Shown here: positions 1 to 8,206 of the stretch, piece after piece
Layout: every line of letters starts with the position of its first letter
Numbering within the stretch: position 1 is the first letter of the stretch
NCBI RefSeq assembly: GCF_028768465.1
Contig: NZ_CP118225.1
Location: 7,049,001 to 7,113,000, forward strand
DNA from: Rhodopirellula sp. P2
GTDB taxonomy: Bacteria > Planctomycetota > Planctomycetia > Pirellulales > Pirellulaceae
Length of the DNA stretch: 64,000 nucleotides
Reading direction: 5' to 3'
Notes under the pieces: generated by a model
What the model was told of the DNA's origin: nothing
Seen by the model: the letters and a program-made list of their open reading frames with translations, nothing else
The model's database searches: none
Made by a program: the position numbers and the translations under genes

Positions 1-375
1 CCCAGCGGAGCGACCATGCGATCGCTGTTGCAACTGGTTCGTGCCGCAACCCGCAACCAAGATCACATTGGTTGCTTGGATCAATCCACGTTGGTGATCT
101 GCATGCCTCAGCTGGATGCCGAGGATGCGATGGATCGGGCTCAACAAATCTGCGGTGCAGCGGGTTCCATCGGCATGTCACTCGCAGCGGCTGAAAAGTC
201 GGCTGATGGAGAGAAGTTGTCGATCGGTATCCTGCAGATCGGTTCTTCCGTCAACTCGATGTCGGCTTACGAAAAGTCCTTGAAACAGGTGTGTGCGATC
301 GCTGGTTTGGCGGCTCGCCAAAGCGGCCAGGACGATCAGTTGCCGGTGCTGTCGCATCAGATGGCATCTGCCTGA
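1..375 (+). CDS. Degenerate GGDEF-like domain protein, C-terminal part
   Basis: The reading frame is open from the first base, so the gene begins outside the window and only about 124 C-terminal residues are present. The segment from RNQDHIGCLDQSTLVICMP resembles the core of a diguanylate cyclase (Arg, Asp, then a short beta hairpin and a strand ending in Pro), followed by an Ala-rich helix. The catalytic GGDEF signature is absent: the hairpin reads CLDQS. If the family call is right this is an inactive or regulatory GGDEF relative rather than a c-di-GMP synthase. The 15-residue tail is uncharacterised. Its position just upstream of flagellar genes fits a signalling role, but that is inference. 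Confidence 0.5.
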   Translation, partial: PSGATMRSLLQLVRAATRNQDHIGCLDQSTLVICMPQLDAEDAMDRAQQICGAAGSIGMSLAAAEKSADGEKLSIGILQIGSSVNSMSAYEKSLKQVCAIAGLAARQSGQDDQLPVLSHQMASA

Positions 376-458
376 CACAAGGCCAGGGCGTTGAAACACA
401 CGGTTGGGATGAACCGGTCTTTGGACCGCATCCTCCACGGTCTCGGGGCTTCCGCCGA

Positions 459-602
459 ATGGCACTTACTTCACCCTCCCTCAGGGAGGGTCGGCCCGCT
501 TCGGGCCGGGGAGGGCGAACCTAAAACCCGGTGTGTAGCCCTCCCCTCGCTTCGCTCGCCCCTCCCAGGGGGAGGGTAAATTTGTAAAGTAAGTGCCATT
601 GG
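459..602. repeat. Inverted-repeat element, CCCTCCC/GGGAGGG family
   Basis: The outer ends read ATGGCACTTACTT and, inverted, AAGTAAGTGCCAT. Just inside each end is a G/C-rich hairpin built from CCCTCCC and GGGAGGG. The left half (about 471-515) and the reverse complement of the right half (about 541-585) are clearly related, so this is two copies facing each other. The same core is found at about 679-715 and, in frame, inside a PSD1 gene at about 28797-28846. It resembles a small non-autonomous palindromic repeat; no transposase is linked to it. Confidence 0.7.
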
Positions 603-678
603 GCTTCCGCCCCGAGCTACCGATGTCGGCCCCTCCGGGGCGAATCTGCGTGCAGGAGTCCGGAGGCACAACCCAGCC

Positions 679-715
679 GCTCCCCCCGGGAGGGTCGAGC
701 GAGGGGAGGGTTCAG
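679..715. repeat. Short copy of the CCCTCCC/GGGAGGG repeat
   Basis: CTCCCCCCGGGAGGGTCGAG followed by CGAGGGGAGGG matches the core of the element at 459-602, without its outer ACTTACTT ends. It is a single hairpin-forming copy in non-coding DNA upstream of the flagellar operon. Confidence 0.6.
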
Positions 716-944
716 CACAGCCGCTCGACCTCAGGGTGTGGCAGAGGGGAACATGAGTCGCTCCGCGACGGCTGAGGAACGAGTTCCGGATGCACGGAAA
801 ACTCAACGCCTGGATCGAATCTGGACATTCCGTGAACTTTCGCTCAAGAATTGGGCTTGAGGTTGGCTCCTCCGATTGCGTACCCCCAAAGGAACGTCGA
901 GCGGTTCGGCGGAAGCGGAGTCACGCGATCCAAGCGAGCGGTCC

Positions 945-1697
945 ATGCCTTACGGAGTCTATCTCTCTGCAGCGGGTGCCCAGGCACAAAACCACCGTCT
1001 GCAGCAGATCAGCCATAACCTTGCCAACGTTGACACGCCTGGTTTCAAACCCAGCGAAACGATCCTGCAGGCGCGGTTCTCGGAAATGATCGAAGAAGGC
1101 ATGGTCTCCCCCGGTCTGGGCGGTGCCGACGACATCGGTGGGGGCGTCACCATTCAACCCGAACAGACTCAATTCACCGTGGGGGCGATTCGCACCACCG
1201 GCCGCGAAACGGACTTTGCGCTGCATGACAAAAAGAGTTTCTTTGTCCTGCAACGCGGCGACGAACAGCTGCTCACTCGAGCGGGTGACTTCCTGTTCGA
1301 TTCCACGGGCACGATGGTCAATTCAGGGGGCGATGCCGTCGTCGGAAAAGACGGCCGGCCGATCCAAATCGACCCTCGACTTCCATTCAACGTGGGCTCC
1401 GAAGGCACCATCACTCAAGCGGGCGAGACTCAACAGTTGATGCTTGCTCAACCGGCCAGCTACGGCGACTTGGCCAACATCGGCGGCAACTTGTTTCGCC
1501 CCTTGGCCGGGTTCAATCTGGCTGCCGACAGCGATCGGAATGTCGTGGCCGGTTCGTTGGAACAATCCGCCGTCAGTCCCACCGGCACGATGATGGAAAT
1601 GATTGAAACGTCGCGTGCCTATGAAGCCAACATTCAAATGATCAAGAACCAAGACAGCGTCTTGGGATCCCTGATCGGTCGCGTCCTCCAAGGCTAA
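945..1697 (+). CDS. flgF: Flagellar basal-body rod protein FlgF
   Basis: FlgF is a proximal rod component of the flagellar basal body, exported through the flagellar type III apparatus. The protein starts MPYGVYLSAAGAQAQNHRLQ and continues with ISHNLANVDTPGFK, the N-terminal heptad-helix signature of rod/hook proteins. It ends with the matching C-terminal motif (METSRAYEANIQMIKNQD, about residues 216-233). Length is 250 residues, usual for the family. The open frame extends upstream to 876, but the ATG at 945 places the conserved motif at the N-terminus and was chosen. It is the first gene of a collinear flgF-G-A-H-I-J run. FlgF and FlgG are paralogous; the second gene is the more canonical FlgG, so this one is assigned FlgF. 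Confidence 0.88.
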   Translation: MPYGVYLSAAGAQAQNHRLQQISHNLANVDTPGFKPSETILQARFSEMIEEGMVSPGLGGADDIGGGVTIQPEQTQFTVGAIRTTGRETDFALHDKKSFFVLQRGDEQLLTRAGDFLFDSTGTMVNSGGDAVVGKDGRPIQIDPRLPFNVGSEGTITQAGETQQLMLAQPASYGDLANIGGNLFRPLAGFNLAADSDRNVVAGSLEQSAVSPTGTMMEMIETSRAYEANIQMIKNQDSVLGSLIGRVLQG

Positions 1698-1737
1698 CCG
1701 CGATGCAGTCGTCGCTCTCTCTCAAGGTAAATTTCGC

Positions 1738-2544
1738 ATGAGTGTTCAAACGCTGTACACCGCCGCCACCGGCATGGAGGCGATGCAAACCAAACTCGAT
1801 GTGATCGCCAACAACCTGGCCAACATCAACACAACCGGTTTCAAAAAAGACCGCGCCAACTTCGAAGATTTGCTGTATCGAACCGAGGTCTACCCCGGCG
1901 TGCAAGATGCAACGCAAACCCCCACCGCGGTCGGCACCCAAGTCGGCTTGGGCGTTCGCGTGACCAGCACCCAAACGGATCAACGGCAGGGCACCCTGCA
2001 GCAAACCGGACGTGACTTGGATGTTGCCATCCAAGGCAGCGGTTACTTCCGTGTGGTGGATCCCTCGAGCCAAGACACGATGTACACCCGGGCCGGCAAC
2101 CTCGACATCAATGCGGACGGTCAATTGGTCATGGGTTCCGCGCAAGTGGGCCGTTTGCTCGATCCACCGATCACGATCCCGAACGATGCCACCGCCCTCG
2201 TCATCACCAGCAACGGCGAAGTCATGACCCGGCAACCGGGGCAAACCGAACTGACCAACCAAGGCCAGATCCAGCTCGCTCAGTTCATCAACCCGGACGG
2301 GATGCTGAAGACCGGCGAAAACCTGTACATGGAAACGGACGCCTCGGGCCCGGAACAAATCAACAACCCGGGAACCGACGGAATCGGCGTGCTACGCCAA
2401 GGCAACTTGGAAGCGTCCAACGTTGAACCGGTCCAAGAGCTGATCGACCTGATCACGACTCAGCGCGCGTTCGAACTGAACAGCCAAGCGGTCCAGGCAG
2501 GCGATCAAGTCATGCAAAACATCTCTCAACTGCGACGGTTCTAA
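1738..2544 (+). CDS. flgG: Flagellar distal rod protein FlgG
   Basis: FlgG forms the distal rod that passes through the P and L rings. The 268-residue protein opens with MSVQTLYTAATGMEAMQTKL and NNLANINTTGFKKDRANFED, a near-textbook FlgG N-terminus, and closes with EPVQELIDLITTQRAFELNS, the family C-terminal motif. Length matches the usual 260-262 residues. It lies 40 bp after flgF, with AAGG about 10 bp before the ATG. Like other axial proteins it has no Sec signal, as expected for type III export. Confidence 0.95.
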   Translation: MSVQTLYTAATGMEAMQTKLDVIANNLANINTTGFKKDRANFEDLLYRTEVYPGVQDATQTPTAVGTQVGLGVRVTSTQTDQRQGTLQQTGRDLDVAIQGSGYFRVVDPSSQDTMYTRAGNLDINADGQLVMGSAQVGRLLDPPITIPNDATALVITSNGEVMTRQPGQTELTNQGQIQLAQFINPDGMLKTGENLYMETDASGPEQINNPGTDGIGVLRQGNLEASNVEPVQELIDLITTQRAFELNSQAVQAGDQVMQNISQLRRF

Positions 2545-2550
2545 ACCTTG

Positions 2551-3999
2551 ATGGATTCGATTTCGAAAACGTCGTTCCGATCCGCCTTCGTGAGAAGGTG
2601 GTTTTTGGCGTGCGCCGCGGCGTGTTCGATTGGGTTCTCGTTGCACCTGCCTGCACAAACACCGGGCGATGCCAACGCCATCGCCAACGCGGCGATGCGG
2701 ACGCCCTTTCATGGCGTCGATCCAAAATTCAATCGCAATCCCGCACCGCGAATTTTGCCTGCGTCGATGCAGTCCTCCGGCCAGCCCGAACAGCACGCGG
2801 GGCGTCAACCAACCCAACCGCGATCCAGTCAGCCACACAGCCAAACGATTGACGCGAACACACGTTGGCAATTCACCGCGATTGAAAACGCCAGCACGGG
2901 TTCCCCGATCATCCGGCTCCGTGATGTCGTGCGTCCCTTGCATGCCAACATGGCGGCTTGGCCCCGCCTGGCCGATGCCACCGTGGGCCTGATGCCACTG
3001 GATGGAACGCCCGCCAAAATTTCTCGGGATCGGTTGGCGGATCTGATCGTTGGCGGGCAAGCCACAGCGGGCCGCATCAAGATCTACGGGAATCAAACCA
3101 TCGTGGTGCATGCCGTTCAAAACAGCCCTCCAACCGAAGCGGGCAACACGCACTCGCTGGCCGCACAACCGGTTTCGGCGTTTCGAGAATCGATCGACAA
3201 CACCTACGTTGCCCACGCGATGCTGGATGCCCCAGCCGCCTCTGAATCCGTTTCGTCCCCCACCTCTGCCCCCGGGGATGAACTGGATTTCGAAACACGA
3301 GAGCGACTCAGTCACTGGGTCCAGCTCGGATTGAAAAACCAATTTCGCGACCTGCCGGACGCCTTTGACTACGAAGCCTCCTTCATCACGCAGGAAGTCG
3401 GCCCGCTGACGGAGATGCAAGGCATTCGAGAGATTCGGTTCCTCGATCCGATCCCAACTTGGTCGGCCGAGAGTTCCTCGCCCATCACCTGCCGTCTCAA
3501 AATCGATGCCCGATCCCGGGTCGACGATTGCGAAGGCATCATCCGCGTCACCTTCACGCCCAAGCCCGCCGTGGTCGTCGCGCGACGTCCGCTGCAACGG
3601 GGGCACCGCGTGGGTCCCGGTGACGTTCACTTGCAACCCTCCCCCGTGACCGATCTTTCAGGCGACCAGGTCATGGACGTGAACGAAGTGATCGGGATGG
3701 AAGTCGTGGGACTGATTCGCGCCGACGTGCCGCTTCGCCCCAGTGACTTTGCGGCACCGCGATTGGTACGCCGAGGTGACTTGGTCGAGGTTCAAGTGAC
3801 CGGCGGCGGTATCCGCGTGACGACCACTGCGAAGGCTCTGGGCGATGGCGCCCAAAATGAACTGATCGAGATCGAAACACTCTCGCCCAAGCGACGCCTG
3901 CTGGCCAAGGTCGTGGAACCGTCCGTCGTCGAGATCGTGACCCAGCCGAACCGTGTCCTCGCGAATCAACCCTCTCGCAAATGGCAACCGCAACCATGA
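2551..3999 (+). CDS. flgA: FlgA-like P-ring assembly chaperone with SAF domain
   Basis: FlgA is a periplasmic chaperone needed to polymerise FlgI into the P ring. The C-terminal 140 residues carry a SAF/FlgA region: VVVARRPLQRGHRVGPGDVH, then GMEVVGLIRADVPLRPSDF and LVRRGDLVEVQVTGGGIRV. The N-terminus is a Sec-type signal peptide (RRWFLACAAACSIGFSLHLPAQ). At 482 residues it is about twice the size of enterobacterial FlgA; the extra N-terminal region is Pro/Gln-rich and then of unknown fold. The frame also has a TTG at 2548, but ATG 2551 is the simpler start. It sits 6 bp after flgG and overlaps flgH by 19 bp, so translation is probably coupled. The family call relies on the C-terminal domain and on position. 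Confidence 0.82.
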   Translation: MDSISKTSFRSAFVRRWFLACAAACSIGFSLHLPAQTPGDANAIANAAMRTPFHGVDPKFNRNPAPRILPASMQSSGQPEQHAGRQPTQPRSSQPHSQTIDANTRWQFTAIENASTGSPIIRLRDVVRPLHANMAAWPRLADATVGLMPLDGTPAKISRDRLADLIVGGQATAGRIKIYGNQTIVVHAVQNSPPTEAGNTHSLAAQPVSAFRESIDNTYVAHAMLDAPAASESVSSPTSAPGDELDFETRERLSHWVQLGLKNQFRDLPDAFDYEASFITQEVGPLTEMQGIREIRFLDPIPTWSAESSSPITCRLKIDARSRVDDCEGIIRVTFTPKPAVVVARRPLQRGHRVGPGDVHLQPSPVTDLSGDQVMDVNEVIGMEVVGLIRADVPLRPSDFAAPRLVRRGDLVEVQVTGGGIRVTTTAKALGDGAQNELIEIETLSPKRRLLAKVVEPSVVEIVTQPNRVLANQPSRKWQPQP

Positions 4000-4886
4000 C
4001 TCTCAGGCCTCGCTCATTCGCCGCCCTGGCAATGTCGCTGACGTTCGCCAGCGGTGTCGCCAGCGCTCAAAATTCTTCGTTGCTGCATGCCACGCCGCCG
4101 TGGATGCCCAACGCGCCCGTCAGTCGGCCCAGCATGGTGGCTCCCGCCAGCAACACACAAGCACGCGCGGTTCCCGGTGTGGGACCTGACGCCGCTGTGA
4201 TGCCGCCGGAGTTCCTGCCACCGGGCATGGCAGAACGCGTCCCCAACGGTTTGGCTGCCAATGGCAGCGGCCCTCCCGCTCCCAATCCGAACGCCGCCCG
4301 GCCGTCTTTTAACAATTCGCCGCCCCCCGCAGTTGGATTGGCAGGAGTCAGCTGGACGTACCAGCCCGCTCCTCCGATGCGAGCCTTTCGGATCCAAGAC
4401 ATCGTCACCATTCGGGTCGACGAGATCGCCAGGATGATGGCCGAAGGGGACACCGAAAAACGGCGAGTGTCGTTGTTTCAAGCCACGCTTTCGGAATGGA
4501 TCAAACTTGGCAGCGGCGGATTGATTCCCGATCCGCAGGCGGAAGGCGATCCCACCGTCGACGCCCAAACCACCGCCAACTCGCGAGCCGAAGCGTCCGT
4601 CGAGTCTCGCGAATCGATGTCGTTCAACATTGCGGCTCGGATCGTCGACATTCGCCCCAATGGCAACTTGGTCGTCGAAGCTCGCAAGCAATACCGGGTC
4701 AACGACAACCTCTGGGAAACGTCGCTGTCAGGCATCTGCCGCGCCCAAGACATCGGGCCCGACAACGTCGTGCTCAGTCGCGACCTGATCGACCTTGAAA
4801 TCAACAAACAAGACCAGGGCCAATTGCGAGACGGTTATCGTCGCGGATGGTTCCAACGTGCCTTTGATCGTTTGAAACCATTCTGA
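3981..4886 (+). CDS. flgH: Flagellar L-ring protein FlgH
   Basis: FlgH builds the outer-membrane L ring around the rod. The C-terminal half has the FlgH pattern: IQDIVTIRVDEIA, SFNIAARIVDIRPNGNLVVE, ARKQYRVNDNLWETSLSGIC and a terminal region ending GWFQRAFDRLKPF. The N-terminus is a Sec signal peptide ending ASGVASAQ, followed by about 100 Pro/Ala-rich residues. Classical FlgH is a lipoprotein, but no lipobox cysteine is present here; the only cysteine is near the C-terminus. The gene overlaps flgA by 19 bp and its stop codon overlaps the flgI start (TGATG at 4884-4888). Confidence 0.88.
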   Translation: MATATMTLRPRSFAALAMSLTFASGVASAQNSSLLHATPPWMPNAPVSRPSMVAPASNTQARAVPGVGPDAAVMPPEFLPPGMAERVPNGLAANGSGPPAPNPNAARPSFNNSPPPAVGLAGVSWTYQPAPPMRAFRIQDIVTIRVDEIARMMAEGDTEKRRVSLFQATLSEWIKLGSGGLIPDPQAEGDPTVDAQTTANSRAEASVESRESMSFNIAARIVDIRPNGNLVVEARKQYRVNDNLWETSLSGICRAQDIGPDNVVLSRDLIDLEINKQDQGQLRDGYRRGWFQRAFDRLKPF

Positions 4887-6025
4887 TGAACAACCAACGC
4901 ATGCTTCGCACGACCGTTTTCTTCACCGCCATCCTATGGGTCGCCGCTTCCTGCGGTGTCTCCTCCGCGATGGCAGGTGGATTGAAACTGGGCGACCTGT
5001 GTCGCTTGAAGGGTCAAGAAACCAACACGCTGCAAGGCCTGGGTTTGGTCGTTGGACTGCAAGGCACCGGCGATGGTGACGCTGCCCCCAAGGGTCGCGC
5101 ACTGGCTCGGATGATGCAGCTGATGGGTGGCCCCATGGCCGTGGACGCGGCCGGGCGTCTGAACATCGAAGACGTCGGCGACGCGAAGAATGTTGCCATG
5201 GTTTTCGTCAGCGCGACGATCCCCACGGTCGGTGCACAGCAGGGTGACGTGCTGGATGTCACCATCAATGCGATCAGTGCGAAAAGCCTGGACGGCGGTT
5301 ACCTGATGCTGACCCCGATGCTCGGGCCTCGCGCCGACAACCCGACCGTGTACGGGATGGCCGAAGGACGGGTGTCCGTGTCAGCGGATTCCCCGCCCAC
5401 TTCGGCGAGCATTCAAGGCGGCCTGAAAATGGAAACCACCGTGCGAGCGTCTTACGTTGAAAACGACCGCATCACCTTGATCATCGACCGGGACTTCGCC
5501 GACTTCAACACCGCACAACGGATCGAAGACGAGGTCAACAGCCTGACATCCCTGACGATGGGTGACCGCAATGCTTCGCGTTTATCCAGCCCCAACCACA
5601 ATGCCGGTGCCGACCTTCACGAGTCCGCCCACGCGCGTGCCATCGATCAATTGCACGTCGAAGTCATGGTGCCGCCGCTGTACCGCGACAACCCGATCAA
5701 GTTCATCGCGTTCTTGCTGGACATCCCCATTCAGTTGGCCAATCGCAGCAAACGGGTCGTGATCAATGAAGCCGACGGCGTGGTGGTGATCGGCGAAGAC
5801 GTTGAGATCGCACCGGTCTTGGTCACGCATCGCAATTTGCGCATCGAAGCCGGTGGCGGAGGGCGGTTTGTCGAAGTCGGCCCAGACGGAACGCCAGCGG
5901 CGGCCAAGCTCAAAAGTTTGGCGGACGCGCTCGGCGCCTTAGACGTCCCCACGGAAGATTTGATCGCCATCATCAAAACACTGAAAGCGAAAGGTGACTT
6001 GTACGGCGAAGTCATTTTCCGGTAG
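4886..6025 (+). CDS. flgI: Flagellar P-ring protein FlgI
   Basis: FlgI forms the periplasmic P ring in the peptidoglycan layer. After a signal peptide ending SSAMAGG, the mature protein has the family hallmark LKGQETNTLQGLGLVVGLQG TGDG (split for length), then GDVLDVTINAISAKSLDGGY and a C-terminal region with VVINEADGVVVIGEDVEIAP. Length is 379 residues, typical. The ATG overlaps the flgH stop codon by one base, indicating coupled translation. It is the best conserved gene of the cluster and fixes the identity of its neighbours FlgA and FlgH. Confidence 0.95.
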   Translation: MNNQRMLRTTVFFTAILWVAASCGVSSAMAGGLKLGDLCRLKGQETNTLQGLGLVVGLQGTGDGDAAPKGRALARMMQLMGGPMAVDAAGRLNIEDVGDAKNVAMVFVSATIPTVGAQQGDVLDVTINAISAKSLDGGYLMLTPMLGPRADNPTVYGMAEGRVSVSADSPPTSASIQGGLKMETTVRASYVENDRITLIIDRDFADFNTAQRIEDEVNSLTSLTMGDRNASRLSSPNHNAGADLHESAHARAIDQLHVEVMVPPLYRDNPIKFIAFLLDIPIQLANRSKRVVINEADGVVVIGEDVEIAPVLVTHRNLRIEAGGGGRFVEVGPDGTPAAAKLKSLADALGALDVPTEDLIAIIKTLKAKGDLYGEVIFR

Positions 6026-6044
6026 AGACAACTGAGTCGTCGCC

Positions 6045-6476
6045 ATGACTGACACTCGGTTTTTGAGCCGCCCTCCCATCGCCGACTTTCGTTTCGAGGT
6101 CGAACCTGCCATGTCACCGCTTTCGTCTTCCCGACTTTCATCCCTGCAAACACCGTCCGCGCAATTGGGGCCCAGTGCAGAATCGAAGTCCGCCTTGGAC
6201 GCCCTTGCCAATTCCTCGTCCAAGGAACCGGGCACCGAGGAGGCAGAACCACTGAAGGAAGCCTTCGGCGATTTTGTGGGGCAAACCTTGTTCGGAAGCA
6301 TGTTGTCGACCATGCGTGAATCAGTTGGCAAACCCGCCTACTTCCACGGCGGGCGGACCGAAGAGGTCTTCCAACAACAAATGGATCAGCACCTCGTGGA
6401 AGCCATGTCAGACGCATCCGCTGACACGATCGCCAATCCCATGTTTGAACTGTTTCAAATGCAACGTCGAGCTTGA
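6045..6476 (+). CDS. flgJ: Rod-binding protein, FlgJ N-terminal type
   Basis: The 143-residue protein carries the rod-binding domain found in the N-terminal half of FlgJ: LKEAFGDFVGQTLFGSML, a helix with MRESVGKPAYFHGGRTEEVF, and QQMDQHLVEAMS. That domain acts as a rod cap during assembly. The muramidase domain of enterobacterial FlgJ is missing, as in many bacteria that use a separate wall hydrolase. It begins 19 bp after flgI in the same direction. The first 60 residues are low complexity and poorly conserved. Confidence 0.85.
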   Translation: MTDTRFLSRPPIADFRFEVEPAMSPLSSSRLSSLQTPSAQLGPSAESKSALDALANSSSKEPGTEEAEPLKEAFGDFVGQTLFGSMLSTMRESVGKPAYFHGGRTEEVFQQQMDQHLVEAMSDASADTIANPMFELFQMQRRA

Positions 6477-6570
6477 TGGAGCCAACCGGTTCCGTGCTCG
6501 CTGATTGCCACCCCTCCCTTGCATCCCCATCCGTCCCTCGCGTTTCGTCACAGCTCAGTCGTTTGGTTCG

Positions 6571-6628
6571 CCGTGTTGGCGCTTACCACGGTTTCATCGC
6601 CATCACCGGGGCTTACGCCCAAACGGTT
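6571..6628. repeat. Possible decayed copy of an ACGG-type palindromic repeat
   Basis: GTTGGCGCTTACCACGGTTT, then ACCGGGGCTTACGCCCAAACGG, resembles the better-preserved element at 61594-61661 (GTTGGCGTGAGCCACGG, then ACCGGGGGCCAGCGTCCAAACGG). It lies in the 225-bp gap between flgJ and the FlgN-like gene. The match was made by eye and is imperfect. Confidence 0.4.
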
Positions 6629-6701
6629 CCAATCATCCCCCTCATTCCAAGCTGTGACGCAGCACCAGCCCCTTTTTTCTCAACCGCCTTCCATCTGAAA
6701 T

Positions 6702-7217
6702 ATGACCAACGCTATGTCTGCTCATGAATCTTGGACTCAACGGGTCTCCGATTATGTCGACGATCTGGTTCAAATCACCGAGGCGATGGACCTGATTCTG
6801 GACGAAACCCGCGTCCGCACGATCGCCTTGCAGCCCAACCAAGTCGACGAATCGACGGTGAAATTGGCGGAAACGATTTCACAACTGGAAGCCATGGTGG
6901 AACGCCGCGACGTTTTGCTTCGCGACCCCGAGGCCCCCGAGGCTGGGCTCAGCCTGTCTGAAAAACTGCTGGCGTCTCGCCGCATTGAAGACGCTCGCCT
7001 GGCGCGACGCTGCGGCGAAGCGGCGGAGCAGATCAAAACCACGCACCAACGAGCCAATGCGTTGTTCGTGTGCCAGTACCACCTTTCGCAGTTTCAATCC
7101 GAGATGCTCGACCGCTTGGCTGGCGTCGCTGCCCCCCCCACCTACGACAAACCGAATGCCAAGGGTGGTCAAAAGCCAAACCATGGTGGTGGCGAACTGT
7201 TCAACGAAGCTGCTTGA
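6702..7217 (+). CDS. FlgN-like flagellar export chaperone (probable)
   Basis: This 171-residue protein is predicted to be almost entirely alpha-helical, with coiled-coil character in residues 20-130 (for example TVKLAETISQLEAMVERRDVLL) and a disordered, Gly/Lys/Asn-rich tail. Size, helical layout and position at the end of a flagellar rod/ring operon match FlgN, the chaperone for hook-filament junction proteins. Sequence conservation in this family is low, and flgK/flgL do not follow. An alternative ATG lies five codons in. It could also be a planctomycete-specific flagellar accessory protein, so no symbol is given. Confidence 0.5.
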   Translation: MTNAMSAHESWTQRVSDYVDDLVQITEAMDLILDETRVRTIALQPNQVDESTVKLAETISQLEAMVERRDVLLRDPEAPEAGLSLSEKLLASRRIEDARLARRCGEAAEQIKTTHQRANALFVCQYHLSQFQSEMLDRLAGVAAPPTYDKPNAKGGQKPNHGGGELFNEAA

Positions 7218-7344
7218 AGAAGCCGCTCAAAACGAATTGACATGGCGACTCTGCGAAGACTACACCAGTGACGCAGACTTTCCTGAATAGGTAAACTTGT
7301 CGTGGTCCCACCGTGCGGCCACTGACTTCATTGATTTTTTTGTT

Positions 7345-7350
7345 GAAAGG
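7345..7350 (+). promoter_or_regulatory. Shine-Dalgarno GAAAGG deciding a GTG start
   Basis: GAAAGG lies 8 bp before the GTG at 7359 and supports this non-ATG start for the downstream TIM-barrel gene. No ATG near this position fits the alignment of the fold's first strand. Confidence 0.6.
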
Positions 7351-7358
7351 ATTCCCAC

Positions 7359-8138
7359 GTGTTTGTTGCTGCTTCGACCCGATGCTGGCCAGACCTTGAA
7401 TTGCAGGCCTCGATCGAACTGCTTCAGGATTTGGATTTCACAGCGATTGAAATCGCGATTCATGAATCGTCCGCCCACTGCCGTCCCAGTGACGTGTTGA
7501 GCGATGAGGACCGTGGCATTCAGTTGCTCCGGCACACCCACCGTTTAGAAATCAGTGGGTACAGCGTCGAGCTGGACTCCACCGGCGAACAACACTACAC
7601 CGATTTTGAAGGCATTTGCCGGATCGCGAAAGCGACCAAAGTCGTCAACATCGCCGTGCCTTCCAGCGAAAAGGGCACCCCGTTCAACGAAGAAGTGGAA
7701 CACCTGCGGCGATTGGTTGCGATCGCAGAAGGCGAAGGCGTGCGAGTCAACGTGCGATCGATGCTGGGCTGCCTGAGCGAAGATCCCGACACGCTGCTGG
7801 TGCTTTGCAACAACGTCGACGGGTTGGGCGTGACGCTCGACCCCAGCGTGCCCTTGGTGGCCGCTCATGAAAATCCCGCCGCTGGCAAGACAATGGCTGG
7901 TGGCAAGGGCTTCGATCAAATCTTGAAGTTCGTCCACAACGTTCACCTTCGCGACACCCGCAAAGACGCGTTCCAAGTCAGCGTGGGCCAAGGCGAAGTC
8001 GATTACGGCAAACTGGTCACCCAACTGGAACGTGAAAAGTACACCCGTGCGTTGACCGTCGACATGACACCGATGGAAGATTACGACCACCGCGTGGAAC
8101 TTCGAAAACTGCGTCGCTTGCTCGAAACGTTGATCTAA
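7359..8138 (+). CDS. Xylose-isomerase-like TIM-barrel protein (sugar phosphate isomerase/epimerase type)
   Basis: The 259-residue cytoplasmic protein has the layout of the AP-endonuclease-2/sugar isomerase TIM-barrel superfamily: an early TRCWPDLELQASIELLQDLDF helix, FTAIEIAIHE strand, VVNIAVPSS, RVNVRSML, GLGVTLDPS, VHNVHLRD and LTVDMTP. These correspond to successive barrel strands, several ending in His/Asp/Glu residues suited to metal or sugar binding. The start is GTG, supported by GAAAGG 8 bp upstream. It follows the flagellar run by 141 bp on the same strand but has no evident flagellar role. The substrate cannot be read from the sequence; such paralogues are abundant in planctomycetes. 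Confidence 0.7.
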   Translation: MFVAASTRCWPDLELQASIELLQDLDFTAIEIAIHESSAHCRPSDVLSDEDRGIQLLRHTHRLEISGYSVELDSTGEQHYTDFEGICRIAKATKVVNIAVPSSEKGTPFNEEVEHLRRLVAIAEGEGVRVNVRSMLGCLSEDPDTLLVLCNNVDGLGVTLDPSVPLVAAHENPAAGKTMAGGKGFDQILKFVHNVHLRDTRKDAFQVSVGQGEVDYGKLVTQLEREKYTRALTVDMTPMEDYDHRVELRKLRRLLETLI

Positions 8139-8196
8139 GCCACGCGACTTCACACCCATGTCAGATCGCGTCCCCACGCGATCCCCCAGGCCCCGC

Positions 8197-8201
8197 GGAG
8201 G
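8197..8201 (+). promoter_or_regulatory. Shine-Dalgarno GGAGG for a GTG start
   Basis: GGAGG is followed by a 5-bp gap and GTG at 8207. It supports the start of the Nudix gene; an upstream ATG (8158) is in another frame. Confidence 0.6.
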
Positions 8202-8206
8202 TTTCG

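Larger units (their letters stand above)
376..944. other. 569-bp intergenic region upstream of the flagellar operon
   Basis: I see no credible gene here. The short open frames overlap one another on both strands and follow the GC-rich repeats. The stretch holds an inverted-repeat element at about 459-602 and a related short copy at about 679-715, followed by about 230 bp of non-repetitive DNA that should contain the promoter of the flagellar operon. CTCAAG and CTTGAG (843-861) form a small inverted repeat about 90 bp before flgF. No convincing sigma-54 or FliA-type promoter could be placed. Confidence 0.6.

Noticed and set aside
861-880. Sigma-54 promoter before flgF
   Set aside because: TTGGCTCCTCCGATTGC has GG and GC 11 bp apart instead of 10 and lacks the rest of the consensus.
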